Shown here one piece after another: positions 8,729 through 16,844 of a stretch of DNA of 64,000 bases (its first letter is position 1; each line of letters begins with the position of its first letter). The notes beneath the pieces are model-generated. The model was not told the DNA's origin, did no database searches, and saw only the letters and a list, made by a program, of their open reading frames with translations. Made by a program: the position numbers and the translations under genes. This stretch comes from Bilifractor porci (GTDB lineage Bacteria; Bacillota; Clostridia; Lachnospirales; Lachnospiraceae): assembly GCF_009696005.1 (NCBI RefSeq), contig NZ_VUMV01000001.1:434001-498000 (forward strand). The letters are read 5' to 3'.

Positions 8729-9643
8729 TTACAGCCCCGACAGGTATTCTTCTGCAGACACGGAAGACTGCTCCTGACTGCCACCGGTCTGTTCTTCCGC
8801 ATACACCGAAGATTTCCCCTGGCTGTCACCGGTCTGTTGGGAAGAAACCGGTTTCTTTACGTCTGCCTGTGCTTCATCCTTCGGAGATGCCGCTGAGGAT
8901 GTTACTTCTTCTACTGTTTCCGCTTCTTTTTCTATCACAGGCTCCAGGTTTTTCTCCGACTCCCTGGATGGGCAGAGCCTTTCCCCTGCTTTCAGCGCAA
9001 AGCTTCCGTAGCTGCACTCCAGACGGATGTCCTTTTTCCCCGCGTTCAGGAAGAACACAGGCTCCCAGGAATCCTCCCACTCATAGAAGGTAAGGCGGTT
9101 GTCCGCAAACGGGAAATACTTCATAACCTGACCCTTTACGCCGTTTCCGATCAGAACACTGTCCTGAACAGAACCCTCCCGGATTGCCACGCCGTTCTGC
9201 GGCACCAGATATTTTTTCCCGTCACGAATCTGGAGCATCCAGCGGAAATAGTAGTCTGCGTCGGTATCAAACAGGATCAGTGTATAATCTCCGCTGACGT
9301 CCTGCATAAAGGACTGCAGCCTGTCCGCCACCGCGTTCAGACCGGCAGATACCGCGTCCAGGATTTTCTTTTTCACTATTTTTCTGTCACAGGCAAACAG
9401 TTCATCCGGAAGCTGGTCAAACGCCTGCACGTCTTTCACATTGACGGCATGCGCAGAAAACGCACAGCTGTAAACGGAATTTTTTGTGGAAAACAGCACA
9501 TGTCTGTCATCCATATCCACCGCCTGAATCATAGAAGTATGAAGGGACAGACCATCCTGATACTTTTCGTGCCCGTATACCTCTCCCCAGACAATCATCT
9601 TGCCGTGATGTGCTTCTACTTTCCAGTTTTTTAATGTATACAT
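8729..9643 (-). CDS. conserved hypothetical protein with repetitive C-terminus
   Basis: I do not recognise this 304-residue protein. Residues 1-225 look like a folded beta-rich cytoplasmic domain with no signal peptide or membrane segment. Residues about 230-304 are an acidic Ser/Glu/Gln-rich tail with a 15-residue near-repeat (QTGDSQGKSSVYAEE, then QTGGSQEQSSVSAEE). The DNA of this tail repeats accordingly, which suggests slippage-driven length change. It lies two bases upstream of the Nudix gene and is probably cotranscribed with it. Confidence 0.6.
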   Translation of the reverse strand: MYTLKNWKVEAHHGKMIVWGEVYGHEKYQDGLSLHTSMIQAVDMDDRHVLFSTKNSVYSCAFSAHAVNVKDVQAFDQLPDELFACDRKIVKKKILDAVSAGLNAVADRLQSFMQDVSGDYTLILFDTDADYYFRWMLQIRDGKKYLVPQNGVAIREGSVQDSVLIGNGVKGQVMKYFPFADNRLTFYEWEDSWEPVFFLNAGKKDIRLECSYGSFALKAGERLCPSRESEKNLEPVIEKEAETVEEVTSSAASPKDEAQADVKKPVSSQQTGDSQGKSSVYAEEQTGGSQEQSSVSAEEYLSGL

Positions 9644-9733
9644 GTTTCCCCCTTCAACCCGTGCTCTAATGTTTTCCTGTGTACGAACCTGATTTCAGTA
9701 TATCACGAACCGGCCTGTTCGTATGCATCCATT

Positions 9734-10054
9734 CTACAATCCCCGAAGAATAATGATATAATCCTGCCTCTGATCCACAACGGCATAAGCAATGGCCGTT
9801 TTTCTTTCCTCATTCGCCTTGCAAAGCCCTTGTAAAACACGAGATTTTCTTCCAAGATCAAAACTTGAAAGTCTTGCCGCCTCAAAATATAATACCTGGG
9901 ACGCATGCCTAAATCCGCATGACTTCCCAGACCCAGAATATTTTTTCCAACTCTTCCAGTTTCTGAAACGCTGCTTCCGGATCAAAGGTTTATAACACTG
10001 TTTATCTTCCGGCTGATAAACACAAAGAGTTTTTCTGCCCCGCTCCTGGATCAT
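9734..10054 (-). pseudogene. probable decayed small gene, two compensating frameshifts
   Basis: An open frame of 106 residues begins just after the phosphoesterase stop. Its C-terminal half (VLYFEAARLSSFDLG onward) looks like normal protein. The middle (about 9918-9990) reads as basic nonsense in this frame, but reads as sensible helix in another frame (FDPEAAFQKLEELEKIFW, ending at a stop). The pattern suggests one base lost near 9990 and one gained near 9918. No clear ribosome binding site is present. It could instead be an intact short gene of unknown family. Confidence 0.35.
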
Positions 10055-10077
10055 CAGAAGTTCTTTAAAAATCTTTT

Positions 10078-10968
10078 TTATTCCACACCCAGCATCTTCA
10101 GCATCTCGCTCCGGTATGGGTTGCAGAGATATTCTTTCCGCTTTTTCCTGATTTCCACATACATTTTTTCTATCCGGGACGCGGATTCTCCCGGATGAAG
10201 GAAGGCAATTCTCTCCAGAACAGACCATGGATAAATTTCCTCCAGTGTTTCCAGACAGATCGCACAGAGCATGCAGACATATCTTTTTCCAAACTCCGGG
10301 TTGTAGGAAAACACGCAGCCGCCATCCACATTGATCGCGTGACGTCGGTAGCCGATCATTCCCGGAACCAGTCTGCCGTTGTCATAGTCCGAAATGGTAG
10401 GGGTATGTCCGTGGATATAGATGTCATCGTTGGCAAAATTCCCCACATATTCATCTTCCCTGTTCCAGATATTACAGTTTCTTCTTTCCTCCTCGTCCGA
10501 GGACTGCGCGGAAGGCCAGGCGTGGGCAATCCGATAAGTAACATTCCTGTTTTTTCCGGGAACCGTAACAGAAATTTCCGAGGGCCACTCCCGGATCAGA
10601 TTCATCACTGACTCTACAAAAGACAGATCTGCCTTCTTTTCTTCCTGAATCATCCGGCTGAAATTATACTGCGTCTGTGGAATTCCGCGTCGCAGCTCCG
10701 CCTTCCTGTCCTGGTTTTCCCACCAGTCCCGAAATCCGGGGAACCACTGAAGAAGCAGATCCTCATGGTTTCCAATCACTGTCCGGTACTTTCCGGTCGG
10801 CCGGATATGTTCTTTACACCAGCGTATCGTATCCAGATAGCGCGGTCCCCTGTCCGCAAAATCACCGACAAAAATGAATTCCGCCGCCGGATCTTTTTCT
10901 TCGATTCTACCCAGAAGCGTATTCAATTCGTCAAGACAGCTGTGTACATCTCCAATTACATAGTGCAT
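10078..10968 (-). CDS. calcineurin-like metallophosphoesterase
   Basis: A 296-residue phosphoesterase with the serine/threonine phosphatase signature. Motifs are GDVHSCLDEL (residues 6-15), GDFADRGP (about 36-43), GNHEDLL (about 66-72), RIAHAW, and HGHTPT followed by a later catalytic-site Asp/Asn region (INVDGGC). Related bacterial proteins are PrpE/ApaH-like phosphatases or diadenosine tetraphosphate hydrolases; substrate not assignable. It starts inside the end of a 52-residue gene (13-base overlap) and lacks a strong ribosome site, so translation is probably coupled. Confidence 0.85.
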   Translation of the reverse strand: MHYVIGDVHSCLDELNTLLGRIEEKDPAAEFIFVGDFADRGPRYLDTIRWCKEHIRPTGKYRTVIGNHEDLLLQWFPGFRDWWENQDRKAELRRGIPQTQYNFSRMIQEEKKADLSFVESVMNLIREWPSEISVTVPGKNRNVTYRIAHAWPSAQSSDEEERRNCNIWNREDEYVGNFANDDIYIHGHTPTISDYDNGRLVPGMIGYRRHAINVDGGCVFSYNPEFGKRYVCMLCAICLETLEEIYPWSVLERIAFLHPGESASRIEKMYVEIRKKRKEYLCNPYRSEMLKMLGVE

Positions 10969-11114
10969 GACTGATCTTTTTTTACCAGTTCTTCTTCCTT
11001 CGCCCAGACAACGGCGCCATCCTCTTTGATGAGGCGGTACATTTTCTGTCCATCCCTCGGAGCACGGACAACTGTCGCCCTGACATAAACCTGGTCTCCC
11101 TCCTTGAACTTCAT
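10956..11114 (-). CDS. small hypothetical protein, 52 residues
   Basis: Starts with ATG at 11114 after AAAGAGGCG and ends at TAA 10956-10958, overlapping the phosphoesterase start by 13 bases. The sequence (MKFKEGDQVYVRATVVRA at the start, then a short beta-rich core and an acidic/basic end) resembles a small SH3-like barrel. No specific family is recognised. Good ribosome site, coupled overlap and amino acid composition all favour a real gene. Confidence 0.6.
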   Translation of the reverse strand: MKFKEGDQVYVRATVVRAPRDGQKMYRLIKEDGAVVWAKEEELVKKDQSCTM

Positions 11115-11147
11115 ATTACGCCTCTTTTCTGCATACTCCTGTGTCTG

Positions 11148-11480
11148 TTATGATTCCTGATCTTTCTCGAAGATGATATGCGCATCCTTCTTCAATGCAA
11201 GATGGCACTCCGCTTCGATACATTTGATGATACCGTTGATCACCGGACATGCCACGTGAACCGGAAAATGTTCCTGCGCATATTCGTAAAAAGGCCCTTC
11301 TCCGGGTTTTACCAGACAAACCTCATAGGAATCGAATGTGTCTCCTAATTCATCCATCATCCCTTTGACGCTCTTGCAGCCAGTCCGCACTCTGACTTTT
11401 ACCTCCATCCCGTCTTCGGATGAAGCATCAACCGCCGTAATAAAACCGCAGATACCCGGATCAACCTTAACCTTTGTCAT
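11148..11480 (-). CDS. conserved protein of DUF6951 type
   Basis: A 110-residue cytoplasmic protein beginning MTKVKVDPGICGFITAV, with conserved cysteines in CGF, TGCKSV, ACPVINGIIKCIEAEC. This pattern fits a small conserved family (DUF6951) found in Clostridia and methanogens, from memory; a metal- or redox-related role is only a guess from the cysteines. The start at 11480 follows GGAGGG with six bases spacing; an ATG six codons earlier has none. Confidence 0.65.
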   Translation of the reverse strand: MTKVKVDPGICGFITAVDASSEDGMEVKVRVRTGCKSVKGMMDELGDTFDSYEVCLVKPGEGPFYEYAQEHFPVHVACPVINGIIKCIEAECHLALKKDAHIIFEKDQES

Positions 11481-11697
11481 ATCAAACCCTCCAAACAATA
11501 ATTTCTTTCAGGACTTCCCGGTTCCCTCCCGACACCCCAAGCAAACTTGCCGCGCCACGGCCGCTGCTTTACTGCTGCCGTGCCAATGTTGCAACATCAC
11601 GGCTGACGCACCAAAACATTCTGACGTGGTGACAAGTGAAACTTTGAAATTCAATTCATGTGCTGCACCACGGCACTTCAGGTATGTGAATACGCTC

Positions 11698-11726
11698 TTG
11701 CGGAGCCCTGCTGCTTGTATTATAAT
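11698..11726 (+). promoter_or_regulatory. promoter of tRNA-Trp
   Basis: TTGCGG, 17-base spacer, TATAAT, ending 39 bases upstream of the mature tRNA. Good match to the housekeeping sigma consensus. The stretch 11499-11697 holds nothing else I can support. Confidence 0.65.
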
Positions 11727-11765
11727 ATCTTTGTCCGTGTTAATAAAGCGCTAATCAATACAGAT

Positions 11766-11836
11766 AGGGGATTGGTCAAATGGTATGATAGGGGTCTCCA
11801 AAACCTTTGGTGGGAGTTCGATTCTCTCATCCCCTG
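11766..11836 (+). tRNA. tRNA-Trp (anticodon CCA)
   Basis: A complete cloverleaf: acceptor AGGGGAT/ATCCCCT with discriminator G, D stem GTCA/TGAT, anticodon stem GGGGT/ACCTT enclosing CTCCAAA (anticodon CCA), and T stem GGGAG/CTCTC around TTCGATT. CCA is not encoded, as is common in Firmicutes. It is the only plus-strand gene in the host part. tRNA genes are common phage insertion sites, but no integrase lies beside it here. Confidence 0.95.
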
Positions 11837-11842
11837 CTTCTG

Positions 11843-11886
11843 AAAAAGCTGGATGCCTTGTAGTTTCAGGGTTTCAGCTTTTTTTA
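11843..11886 (+). terminator. terminator of tRNA-Trp
   Basis: AAAAAGCTG and CAGCTTTTT form the stem, followed by further T residues. It begins seven bases after the tRNA end. Confidence 0.8.
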
Positions 11887-11951
11887 TTATAGAATTTCTT
11901 GTAAATTCCGAATCTCCCATCGTCCTAAAATGTTTCCCATATACTCTCTTC

Positions 11952-12437
11952 CAAAACAGGCGACGATTCTGTAAATTTCTTGATTTGCGTCGCCCGGCTG
12001 ACGCTTATATGACCTGTGACGGGCGGCGATTTTGTGAAATTCTCAATTTGCGTCGCCCAGCCGCCTCTCATATAGCCTGCGGCGGGCGGCGATTTTGGGA
12101 TATTCTCAATTTGCGTCGCCTGCTCGCCGCTTGAATACCTTGCGGCGGGCGGCGATTTTGTGAATTTCTTGATTTGCGTCGCCTGCACGCCGCTTGAATA
12201 CCTTGCGGCGGGCGGCGATTTTGTGAGTTTCTTGATTTGCGTCGCCTGCACGCCGCTTGAATACCTTGCGGCGGGCGGCGATTTTGTGAATTTCTTGATT
12301 TGCGTCGCCTGACCGCCTCTTGAATAACATACGGCGAGCGGCGATTTTGTGAGTTTCTTGATTTGCGCCGCCTGCACGCCGCTTGAATACCTTGCGGCGG
12401 GCGGCGATTTTGTGAGTTTCTTGATTTGCGTCGCTCA
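11952..12437. repeat. 8 tandem copies of a 63-bp hairpin repeat
   Basis: The phrase GCGAT recurs at 11963(variant), 12026, 12089, 12152, 12215, 12278, 12341 and 12404, always 63 bp apart. The first three copies diverge most. Each unit can fold on itself: GCGGCG pairs with CGCCGC and, inside that, GGCGA with TCGCC around an AT-rich loop. Because 63 is a multiple of three and the unit has no stops, all three minus-strand frames stay open and encode 21-residue repeats; I take these as by-products. No spacers are present, so it is not a CRISPR. Confidence 0.9.
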
Positions 12438-12443
12438 AGTGCA

Positions 12444-12478
12444 AAAATCGTGCCGACCGGAAGGGTCTGCACGATTTT
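12444..12478. terminator. hairpin closing the 63-bp array
   Basis: AAAATCGTGC and GCACGATTTT form a perfect 10-bp stem with a 15-base loop, flanked by A-run and T-run, so it could terminate in either direction. It lies immediately after the last repeat unit. Confidence 0.55.
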
Positions 12479-12500
12479 ATCAGTGATTATATTATTTAGC

Positions 12501-12706
12501 CCACTATGAATTACAATGTCTGCAGCAGATGTCGGCAGTACGCCTGAATGCTGACATTTTCCGCATCACCACTGTAAATTGCAATGTCTGCAGCAGATGT
12601 CGGCAGTATGCCTGAATGCTGACATTTTTCCGCATCACCACTGTAGATTGCAATGTCTGCAGCAAATGTCGACAGTACACCTGATTGCTGACATTTTCCG
12701 CATCCA
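12501..12706. repeat. 3 tandem copies of a 68/69-bp palindromic repeat
   Basis: Copies start at 12501, 12569 and 12638. Each holds ATGTCGGCA and TGCTGACAT, which pair into a stem, beside a CTGCAG-centred palindrome. The third copy has several changes. It has no sequence in common with the 63-bp array next to it and no credible reading frame. Confidence 0.8.
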
Positions 12707-12709
12707 GTC

Positions 12710-12752
12710 AGTTGCTTATTTTTAGTTGCTTATTTTAGTTGCTTATTTTTTC
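12710..12752. repeat. short triplication at the end of ohyA
   Basis: AGTTGCTTATTTT occurs three times in a row. On the minus strand each copy contains TAA, so the stop codon region of the oleate hydratase gene has been triplicated behind the true stop. Confidence 0.7.
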
Positions 12753-14668
12753 TTCAAATGCTTCAGCGCGGCTATTCCGGCTGCAACGGCTGCTGCTGTC
12801 CCGACCGCTTTTGTGACGCCGCTGCTCTTTACGGTTTCCGCCACGTCCGCCACTTTTTTCTTGTCTATCACCGGCTCAAAGTCTTTTTCTTCCGCTGCGC
12901 CCAGCCGGATCAGAAGCGTTTCCAGATCCGTGTTGTGAGCAAGCTTCAGCGCTCCCATGATCGCCGCTTTTTCCGCTGCGCCTATGGGCCAGTCCTTAAT
13001 CATTTTTCCGTCGTTCATCTTGACTCCGGCGGTAATTAAATCCCGGATATCATAGATAGATCCCCACACTTCCGGGACACCTCGGTCTACCTTGCAGAGA
13101 GTATAGACAGCTTCCATTCCGGTACGGATAGAATACTCTGTGGTGAAGACGGTGTCTCTGGGAGTCTCCGCGTACTGCCCCAGGAATGCCAGATTCACAG
13201 AGCCTTCCGGAACGACCAGCGGGCGGTCGCCGTACTTTCTAGGCTCGAAGAACGACGTTACATAAGGCATCATGCAGGGAGTTGTGTTACACTCCTTCTC
13301 CGCAAGCTCGTCAATATGATCCATCGGAATTCCGATGTGGTACAGCCACTCTGCGCACAGCTCCTGGCCGCTGCAAAGGAACATGGGCTTCTGAATATAA
13401 TCTCCGCAGTCATCCCAGCAGTTCAGGCCGTACACCCAGATCAGGCAGTGGTCATCCGGCTGATCCTGGAACTGCCCCTGCCGGTTGATGGTCCAGCTGA
13501 TCAGCCAGCTGGAATCCTTCGCCGTAATAATTCCTCCGGTCACTACCTTTCCGGAGAGAGGATCTCTGTGACAGATTTTCTCTATTGCCTCCAGAATTTC
13601 TTTATTGGCGGTATCAATCGTCCAGGACTCCCAGCTGGTCTCCCTGATATCACGGAAAAATACGTCCGGATGGCCGAATGCCTCATCCTGGGCAGCCATC
13701 TTTTTCCACAGCTCCACAGAAGGTCCCTGGCCGTTCACGATATCAATTTCCGGAGCATGAGTCTGATCACCATAGGCTGTGCCGTCGCCCTGCGCACCGT
13801 TTGTCACAAAAACCAGGTCATTCTCCGTCAGATCAATGGCTTTTTCCTCTCCGTCCTGTGTATATTCCAGCCGGACAGCCGTTTTTCTTGCCGGTGTGCA
13901 GTCGCAGACCACATTGGTCACCTGGGTATTAAACTGAATAACTGCGCCGGCGTCCTGAATATATTTCACCATCGGCAGAATCATAGATTCGTACTGGTTG
14001 TACCTGGTAAAACGCAGGGCGCTCAGATCGGGAAGACCGTCAATGTGATGCACATAACGCTGCATATATTTTTTCATCTCCAGCGCACTGTGCCATTTTT
14101 CAAAAGCAAACATCGTCTGCCAGTAGATCCAGAAATTTGTCCGGTAAAAATCATCGTCAAAAAAGTCATCTATTGTTTTGTCTTCCAGCTCTTTGTCGCT
14201 GGCAAACATCAGCTTCATCAGCTGCTTTTCCGCGTTTTTATTCAGATCATACTTCCTGTCTGTATGCGCGTCTTTACCCTGTTTCTCCGTCACACGGCAG
14301 AGAGAGTAATTCGGATCCTCCTTGTTCAGCTTGTAATATTCCGAAAAAATAGTTTCTCCGGGGTTAACGATAGATGGAACAGAACGAAACAGATCCCACA
14401 TGCACTCGAAGTGGTTATCCATCTCTCGGCCGCCGCGCATGATATAGCCCTTCTGCGGATCATGCAGGCCGTCACAGGAACCTCCCGCAAGAGGAAGTGA
14501 CTCAAATAACGTGATGTTTTCTCCAGGCATCTGCGCATCGCGGATCAGGTAACAGGCCGCAGACAGTCCGCCCAACCCTGTTCCGACAATATACGCATGC
14601 TTCTTCTCTATTCCCTCCGGCTTTTCAGGTGTTGCAAATGCCTCATAATTACCGCTGCTGTAATACAT
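12743..14668 (-). CDS. ohyA: oleate hydratase (FAD-dependent, MCRA family)
   Basis: Adds water across the cis-9 double bond of unsaturated fatty acids to give 10-hydroxy fatty acids, a detoxification reaction known in gut Firmicutes. The 641-residue protein has an FAD Rossmann motif VGTGLGGLSAAC (about 29-40), the family signature MRGGREMDNHFECMWDLFRS (about 77-96), and a long conserved body ending with WGSIYDIRDL. The last 30 residues form an Ala/Gly-rich segment ending in KHLKKK, which may bind membranes. ATG at 14668 is six bases from GGGAGG; ATG 14671 is three bases away and less likely. Confidence 0.93.
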   Translation of the reverse strand: MYYSSGNYEAFATPEKPEGIEKKHAYIVGTGLGGLSAACYLIRDAQMPGENITLFESLPLAGGSCDGLHDPQKGYIMRGGREMDNHFECMWDLFRSVPSIVNPGETIFSEYYKLNKEDPNYSLCRVTEKQGKDAHTDRKYDLNKNAEKQLMKLMFASDKELEDKTIDDFFDDDFYRTNFWIYWQTMFAFEKWHSALEMKKYMQRYVHHIDGLPDLSALRFTRYNQYESMILPMVKYIQDAGAVIQFNTQVTNVVCDCTPARKTAVRLEYTQDGEEKAIDLTENDLVFVTNGAQGDGTAYGDQTHAPEIDIVNGQGPSVELWKKMAAQDEAFGHPDVFFRDIRETSWESWTIDTANKEILEAIEKICHRDPLSGKVVTGGIITAKDSSWLISWTINRQGQFQDQPDDHCLIWVYGLNCWDDCGDYIQKPMFLCSGQELCAEWLYHIGIPMDHIDELAEKECNTTPCMMPYVTSFFEPRKYGDRPLVVPEGSVNLAFLGQYAETPRDTVFTTEYSIRTGMEAVYTLCKVDRGVPEVWGSIYDIRDLITAGVKMNDGKMIKDWPIGAAEKAAIMGALKLAHNTDLETLLIRLGAAEEKDFEPVIDKKKVADVAETVKSSGVTKAVGTAAAVAAGIAALKHLKKK

Positions 14669-14688
14669 CATATACCTCCCGATATTTT

Positions 14689-14703
14689 ATGACCGTTAGT
14701 CAT
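14689..14703. promoter_or_regulatory. 15-bp palindrome, TetR-type operator candidate
   Basis: ATGACCGTTAGTCAT (plus strand) has perfect 5-bp arms ATGAC/GTCAT around a 5-base centre and lies 21 bases upstream of the ohyA start. TetR-family regulators commonly bind sites of the TGAC-n-GTCA type, and several control fatty-acid stress genes. No regulator gene is adjacent in this window. Confidence 0.45.
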
Positions 14704-14805
14704 TTTAATGGGATAAGCATACTCTCCCGCTCTTTTTTCGTCAAGAGAATCCGCAGCGGCAGCAAAAATTTTATAATTCGTTTATGATTTTATCTCCGCC
14801 ATTTT

Positions 14806-15909
14806 TTATTTGATGCCGAATTTCCGGAATGCCTCCTCGTAGGGTGCGCTGCAGAGTCCCTTTTCCGTTATGATTCCTGTAATCAGCCGATGGTCCGCCA
14901 CATCAAAGGCAGGATTGAAGGAAGCGTCCACGCCTGCCGGAGCCATAGGCTCCTTGTACCACATGCTCTTAATCTCTTCCGGGTCACGCATCTCAATCGG
15001 AATATCATCCCCGGTCGGCGTTGCCATGTCAATGGTAGAGCTTGGCGCGCAGATATACATGGGCACTCCGTAGTGGTGCGCCAGCACGGCAAGCGCGGAT
15101 GTTCCGATCTTGTTTGCCGCATCGCCGTTTGCCGCGACACGGTCGCATCCGACGAAAATGATTTTGATCTTTCCGGTTTTCATCAGAAGCGCTGCCATGT
15201 TGTCGCACTGCACAGACGTCGTGATGCCCGCGTTGTAAAGTTCAAAAGATGTCAGCCTGGCTCCCTGCAGAAGCGGACGGGTCTCGTCGCAGTATACATG
15301 CATATCCGTGCCCTTCCAGCCATGCTCCAGAGCCATGTACATCGGCGCGGTTGCCGTGCCGTATTTTGCAGAACAAAGGGTTCCGGCGTTGCAGTGGGTA
15401 AGAATTCCCAGCTCTTTTCCGTCCTCCTTCAGCTCTTCCATCAGACGGAAACCTGTTTCCCCGATATTTCTGCTGATCTGCACATCTTCCTCGCGGATTT
15501 TTTCCGCCTCCGCGTAAAGCAGACGCCGAATCTCCGATACCGGTTTCTCCCGGTTTGCCTTGACCGTGTCTTCCATGCGGTTCAGCGCCCAGAAGAGGTT
15601 GACAGCCGTAGGCCTGGATGTAGCAAGATATTCCTTGGAAGCCTTGAATTTTGTATAGAAGCCCTCGTAGTCCTCATCCGGTATATCATTGGCAATCACC
15701 GCCATTCCATAGGCAGCGGATACGCCGATTGCCGGCGCCCCTCTGACACGGAGCTTTTTGATTGCCTCCCAGATTTCCTCCTGCGTGCGGATCTGGATTC
15801 TTTTTATGGTATTCGGAAGCAGCGTCTGATCAATAATATCCACGCTCTTTTTTTCCGGTCCCCATTTTACCGTAATAACCTTCTCGAAAAAATCATTCAG
15901 TGACGACAT
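14806..15909 (-). CDS. mtnA: S-methyl-5-thioribose-1-phosphate isomerase
   Basis: Converts 5-methylthioribose-1-phosphate to the ribulose form in methionine salvage. The 367-residue protein shows the family signatures RGAPAIGVSAAYGMA (about 54-68), LTHCNAGTLCS with the catalytic Cys (about 163), and VGCDRVAANGDAANKIGT with the catalytic Asp. The start at 15909 follows GGGAGG. The frame stays open for a further 86 codons upstream, but that part is a translated 15-bp repeat and should not be counted. No other salvage genes adjoin it. Confidence 0.93.
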   Translation of the reverse strand: MSSLNDFFEKVITVKWGPEKKSVDIIDQTLLPNTIKRIQIRTQEEIWEAIKKLRVRGAPAIGVSAAYGMAVIANDIPDEDYEGFYTKFKASKEYLATSRPTAVNLFWALNRMEDTVKANREKPVSEIRRLLYAEAEKIREEDVQISRNIGETGFRLMEELKEDGKELGILTHCNAGTLCSAKYGTATAPMYMALEHGWKGTDMHVYCDETRPLLQGARLTSFELYNAGITTSVQCDNMAALLMKTGKIKIIFVGCDRVAANGDAANKIGTSALAVLAHHYGVPMYICAPSSTIDMATPTGDDIPIEMRDPEEIKSMWYKEPMAPAGVDASFNPAFDVADHRLITGIITEKGLCSAPYEEAFRKFGIK

Positions 15910-15956
15910 TTTTTCCTCCCTGTCATATATATTTTCATTTCTACCTGTCTGGTATT

Positions 15957-16068
15957 TTATGATCCGGTGTTCTGTTATCCGGTGCTTTATTATACGATAT
16001 TTTATTATCCGGTGTTTTATGATCCAGTGTTCTGTTATCCGGTGTTCTGTTATCCGGTCTTCTGTTTC
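15957..16068. repeat. 15-bp tandem repeat, about 7 degenerate copies
   Basis: A unit like TTATCCGGTGTTCTG repeats with variation directly upstream of mtnA. On the minus strand it extends the mtnA reading frame as an ITEHRIIKY-type peptide repeat that has no ribosome site. It may affect spacing between the mtnA promoter and start. Confidence 0.7.
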
Positions 16069-16149
16069 TCTGCTGACCCATTCCTTTTTTGCCACCGGAT
16101 CACATTTTGCCGGTCCTCGGCTCCGAGCGGCCATGTCCCGGCCGCAACG

Positions 16150-16295
16150 CCAAATTCCTGTGTACAAACAGGGTTTTTCCCACGTTGGAAATTATCAGCA
16201 CGCCCCGGGCGCAAATCTCCATGTACAAACAGGATTTTCACAAGCCGAAAATTATCAGCACACCTCGGGTCACAAATCACCGTATACATTCTTGG
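16150..16295. repeat. about 2.4 copies of a 61-bp repeat
   Basis: TGTACAAACAGG begins at 16161 and 16222 and a diverged copy at about 16283. Between them AAATTATCAGCAC and CGGG-GCAAATC blocks are also shared. The short minus-strand frame through it gives a weak peptide repeat; I do not call a gene. Region 15910-16315 otherwise shows no gene. Confidence 0.6.
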
Positions 16296-16315
16296 TTTTT
16301 TGGCACATCCGGTGT

Positions 16316-16801
16316 TCAGTCGTGAAAGACACGGACATCGTAATGAACCTGGTGTTCCTCGTCAATTCTCATGAGAATATAAGTAGGATCCCGGCTGATC
16401 TGCCGGGGATAGGACAGCGACCCCGGATTCAGCATGGTCAGGCTTCCCTTCGTCTCCACCAGCGGCTTATGTGTATGTCCGAACATGCAGATGTCCACCT
16501 CCCGGCTGAGCGCCTCTTCCCGAAGCATCTCCTTGTCCAGAGATACCCCGTACCGGTTCCCATGGGTAATCATCACCTTATAATCATCAATGGTTGTGAC
16601 AATCTCCCTGGGCAGCCGGGAACTCCAGTCATTATTTCCCGCCACCATCAGGCAGGGACAGTCCGCCCACTCCTGAATTTCGGCCTCCTGCCCTTCGACA
16701 TCGCCGCAGTGAATCAGCATGTCAAACGGACCGATACGATCCAGAATGAGCCTGACCCGGTCATCAAAGCCATGCGTATCACTGATTATCAGAATATTCA
16801 T
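16316..16801 (-). CDS. YfcE-type phosphodiesterase
   Basis: A 161-residue metallophosphoesterase of the YfcE/MJ0936 group. The motifs are SDTHG (residues 6-10), HCGDVEG (about 32-38), GNND (about 56-59), THGNRYG (about 78-84) and FGHTHKP (about 107-113), followed by NPGS. These proteins hydrolyse phosphodiesters with manganese; the natural substrate is often unknown. ATG at 16801 is preferred over an in-frame GTG at 16807 because AAGGAG sits eight bases upstream. It follows the nucleotide pyrophosphatase gene by 43 bases. Confidence 0.88.
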   Translation of the reverse strand: MNILIISDTHGFDDRVRLILDRIGPFDMLIHCGDVEGQEAEIQEWADCPCLMVAGNNDWSSRLPREIVTTIDDYKVMITHGNRYGVSLDKEMLREEALSREVDICMFGHTHKPLVETKGSLTMLNPGSLSYPRQISRDPTYILMRIDEEHQVHYDVRVFHD

Positions 16802-16844
16802 AAGCACATCTCCTTGCTGCTTCCTGTTATGCCATGCGGAACCG

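Noticed and set aside
11925-12472. Three long overlapping minus-strand reading frames with 21-residue repeats
   Set aside because: They arise because the 63-bp unit has no stop codon in any minus frame. No ribosome site and equal openness of all three frames argue against real proteins.
11952-12706. Possible CRISPR array
   Set aside because: The repeats are directly adjoining with no variable spacers, and no cas genes are present.
15910-16167. N-terminal extension of mtnA
   Set aside because: It is translated 15-bp repeat without a ribosome site, and the family begins at the start chosen (15909).
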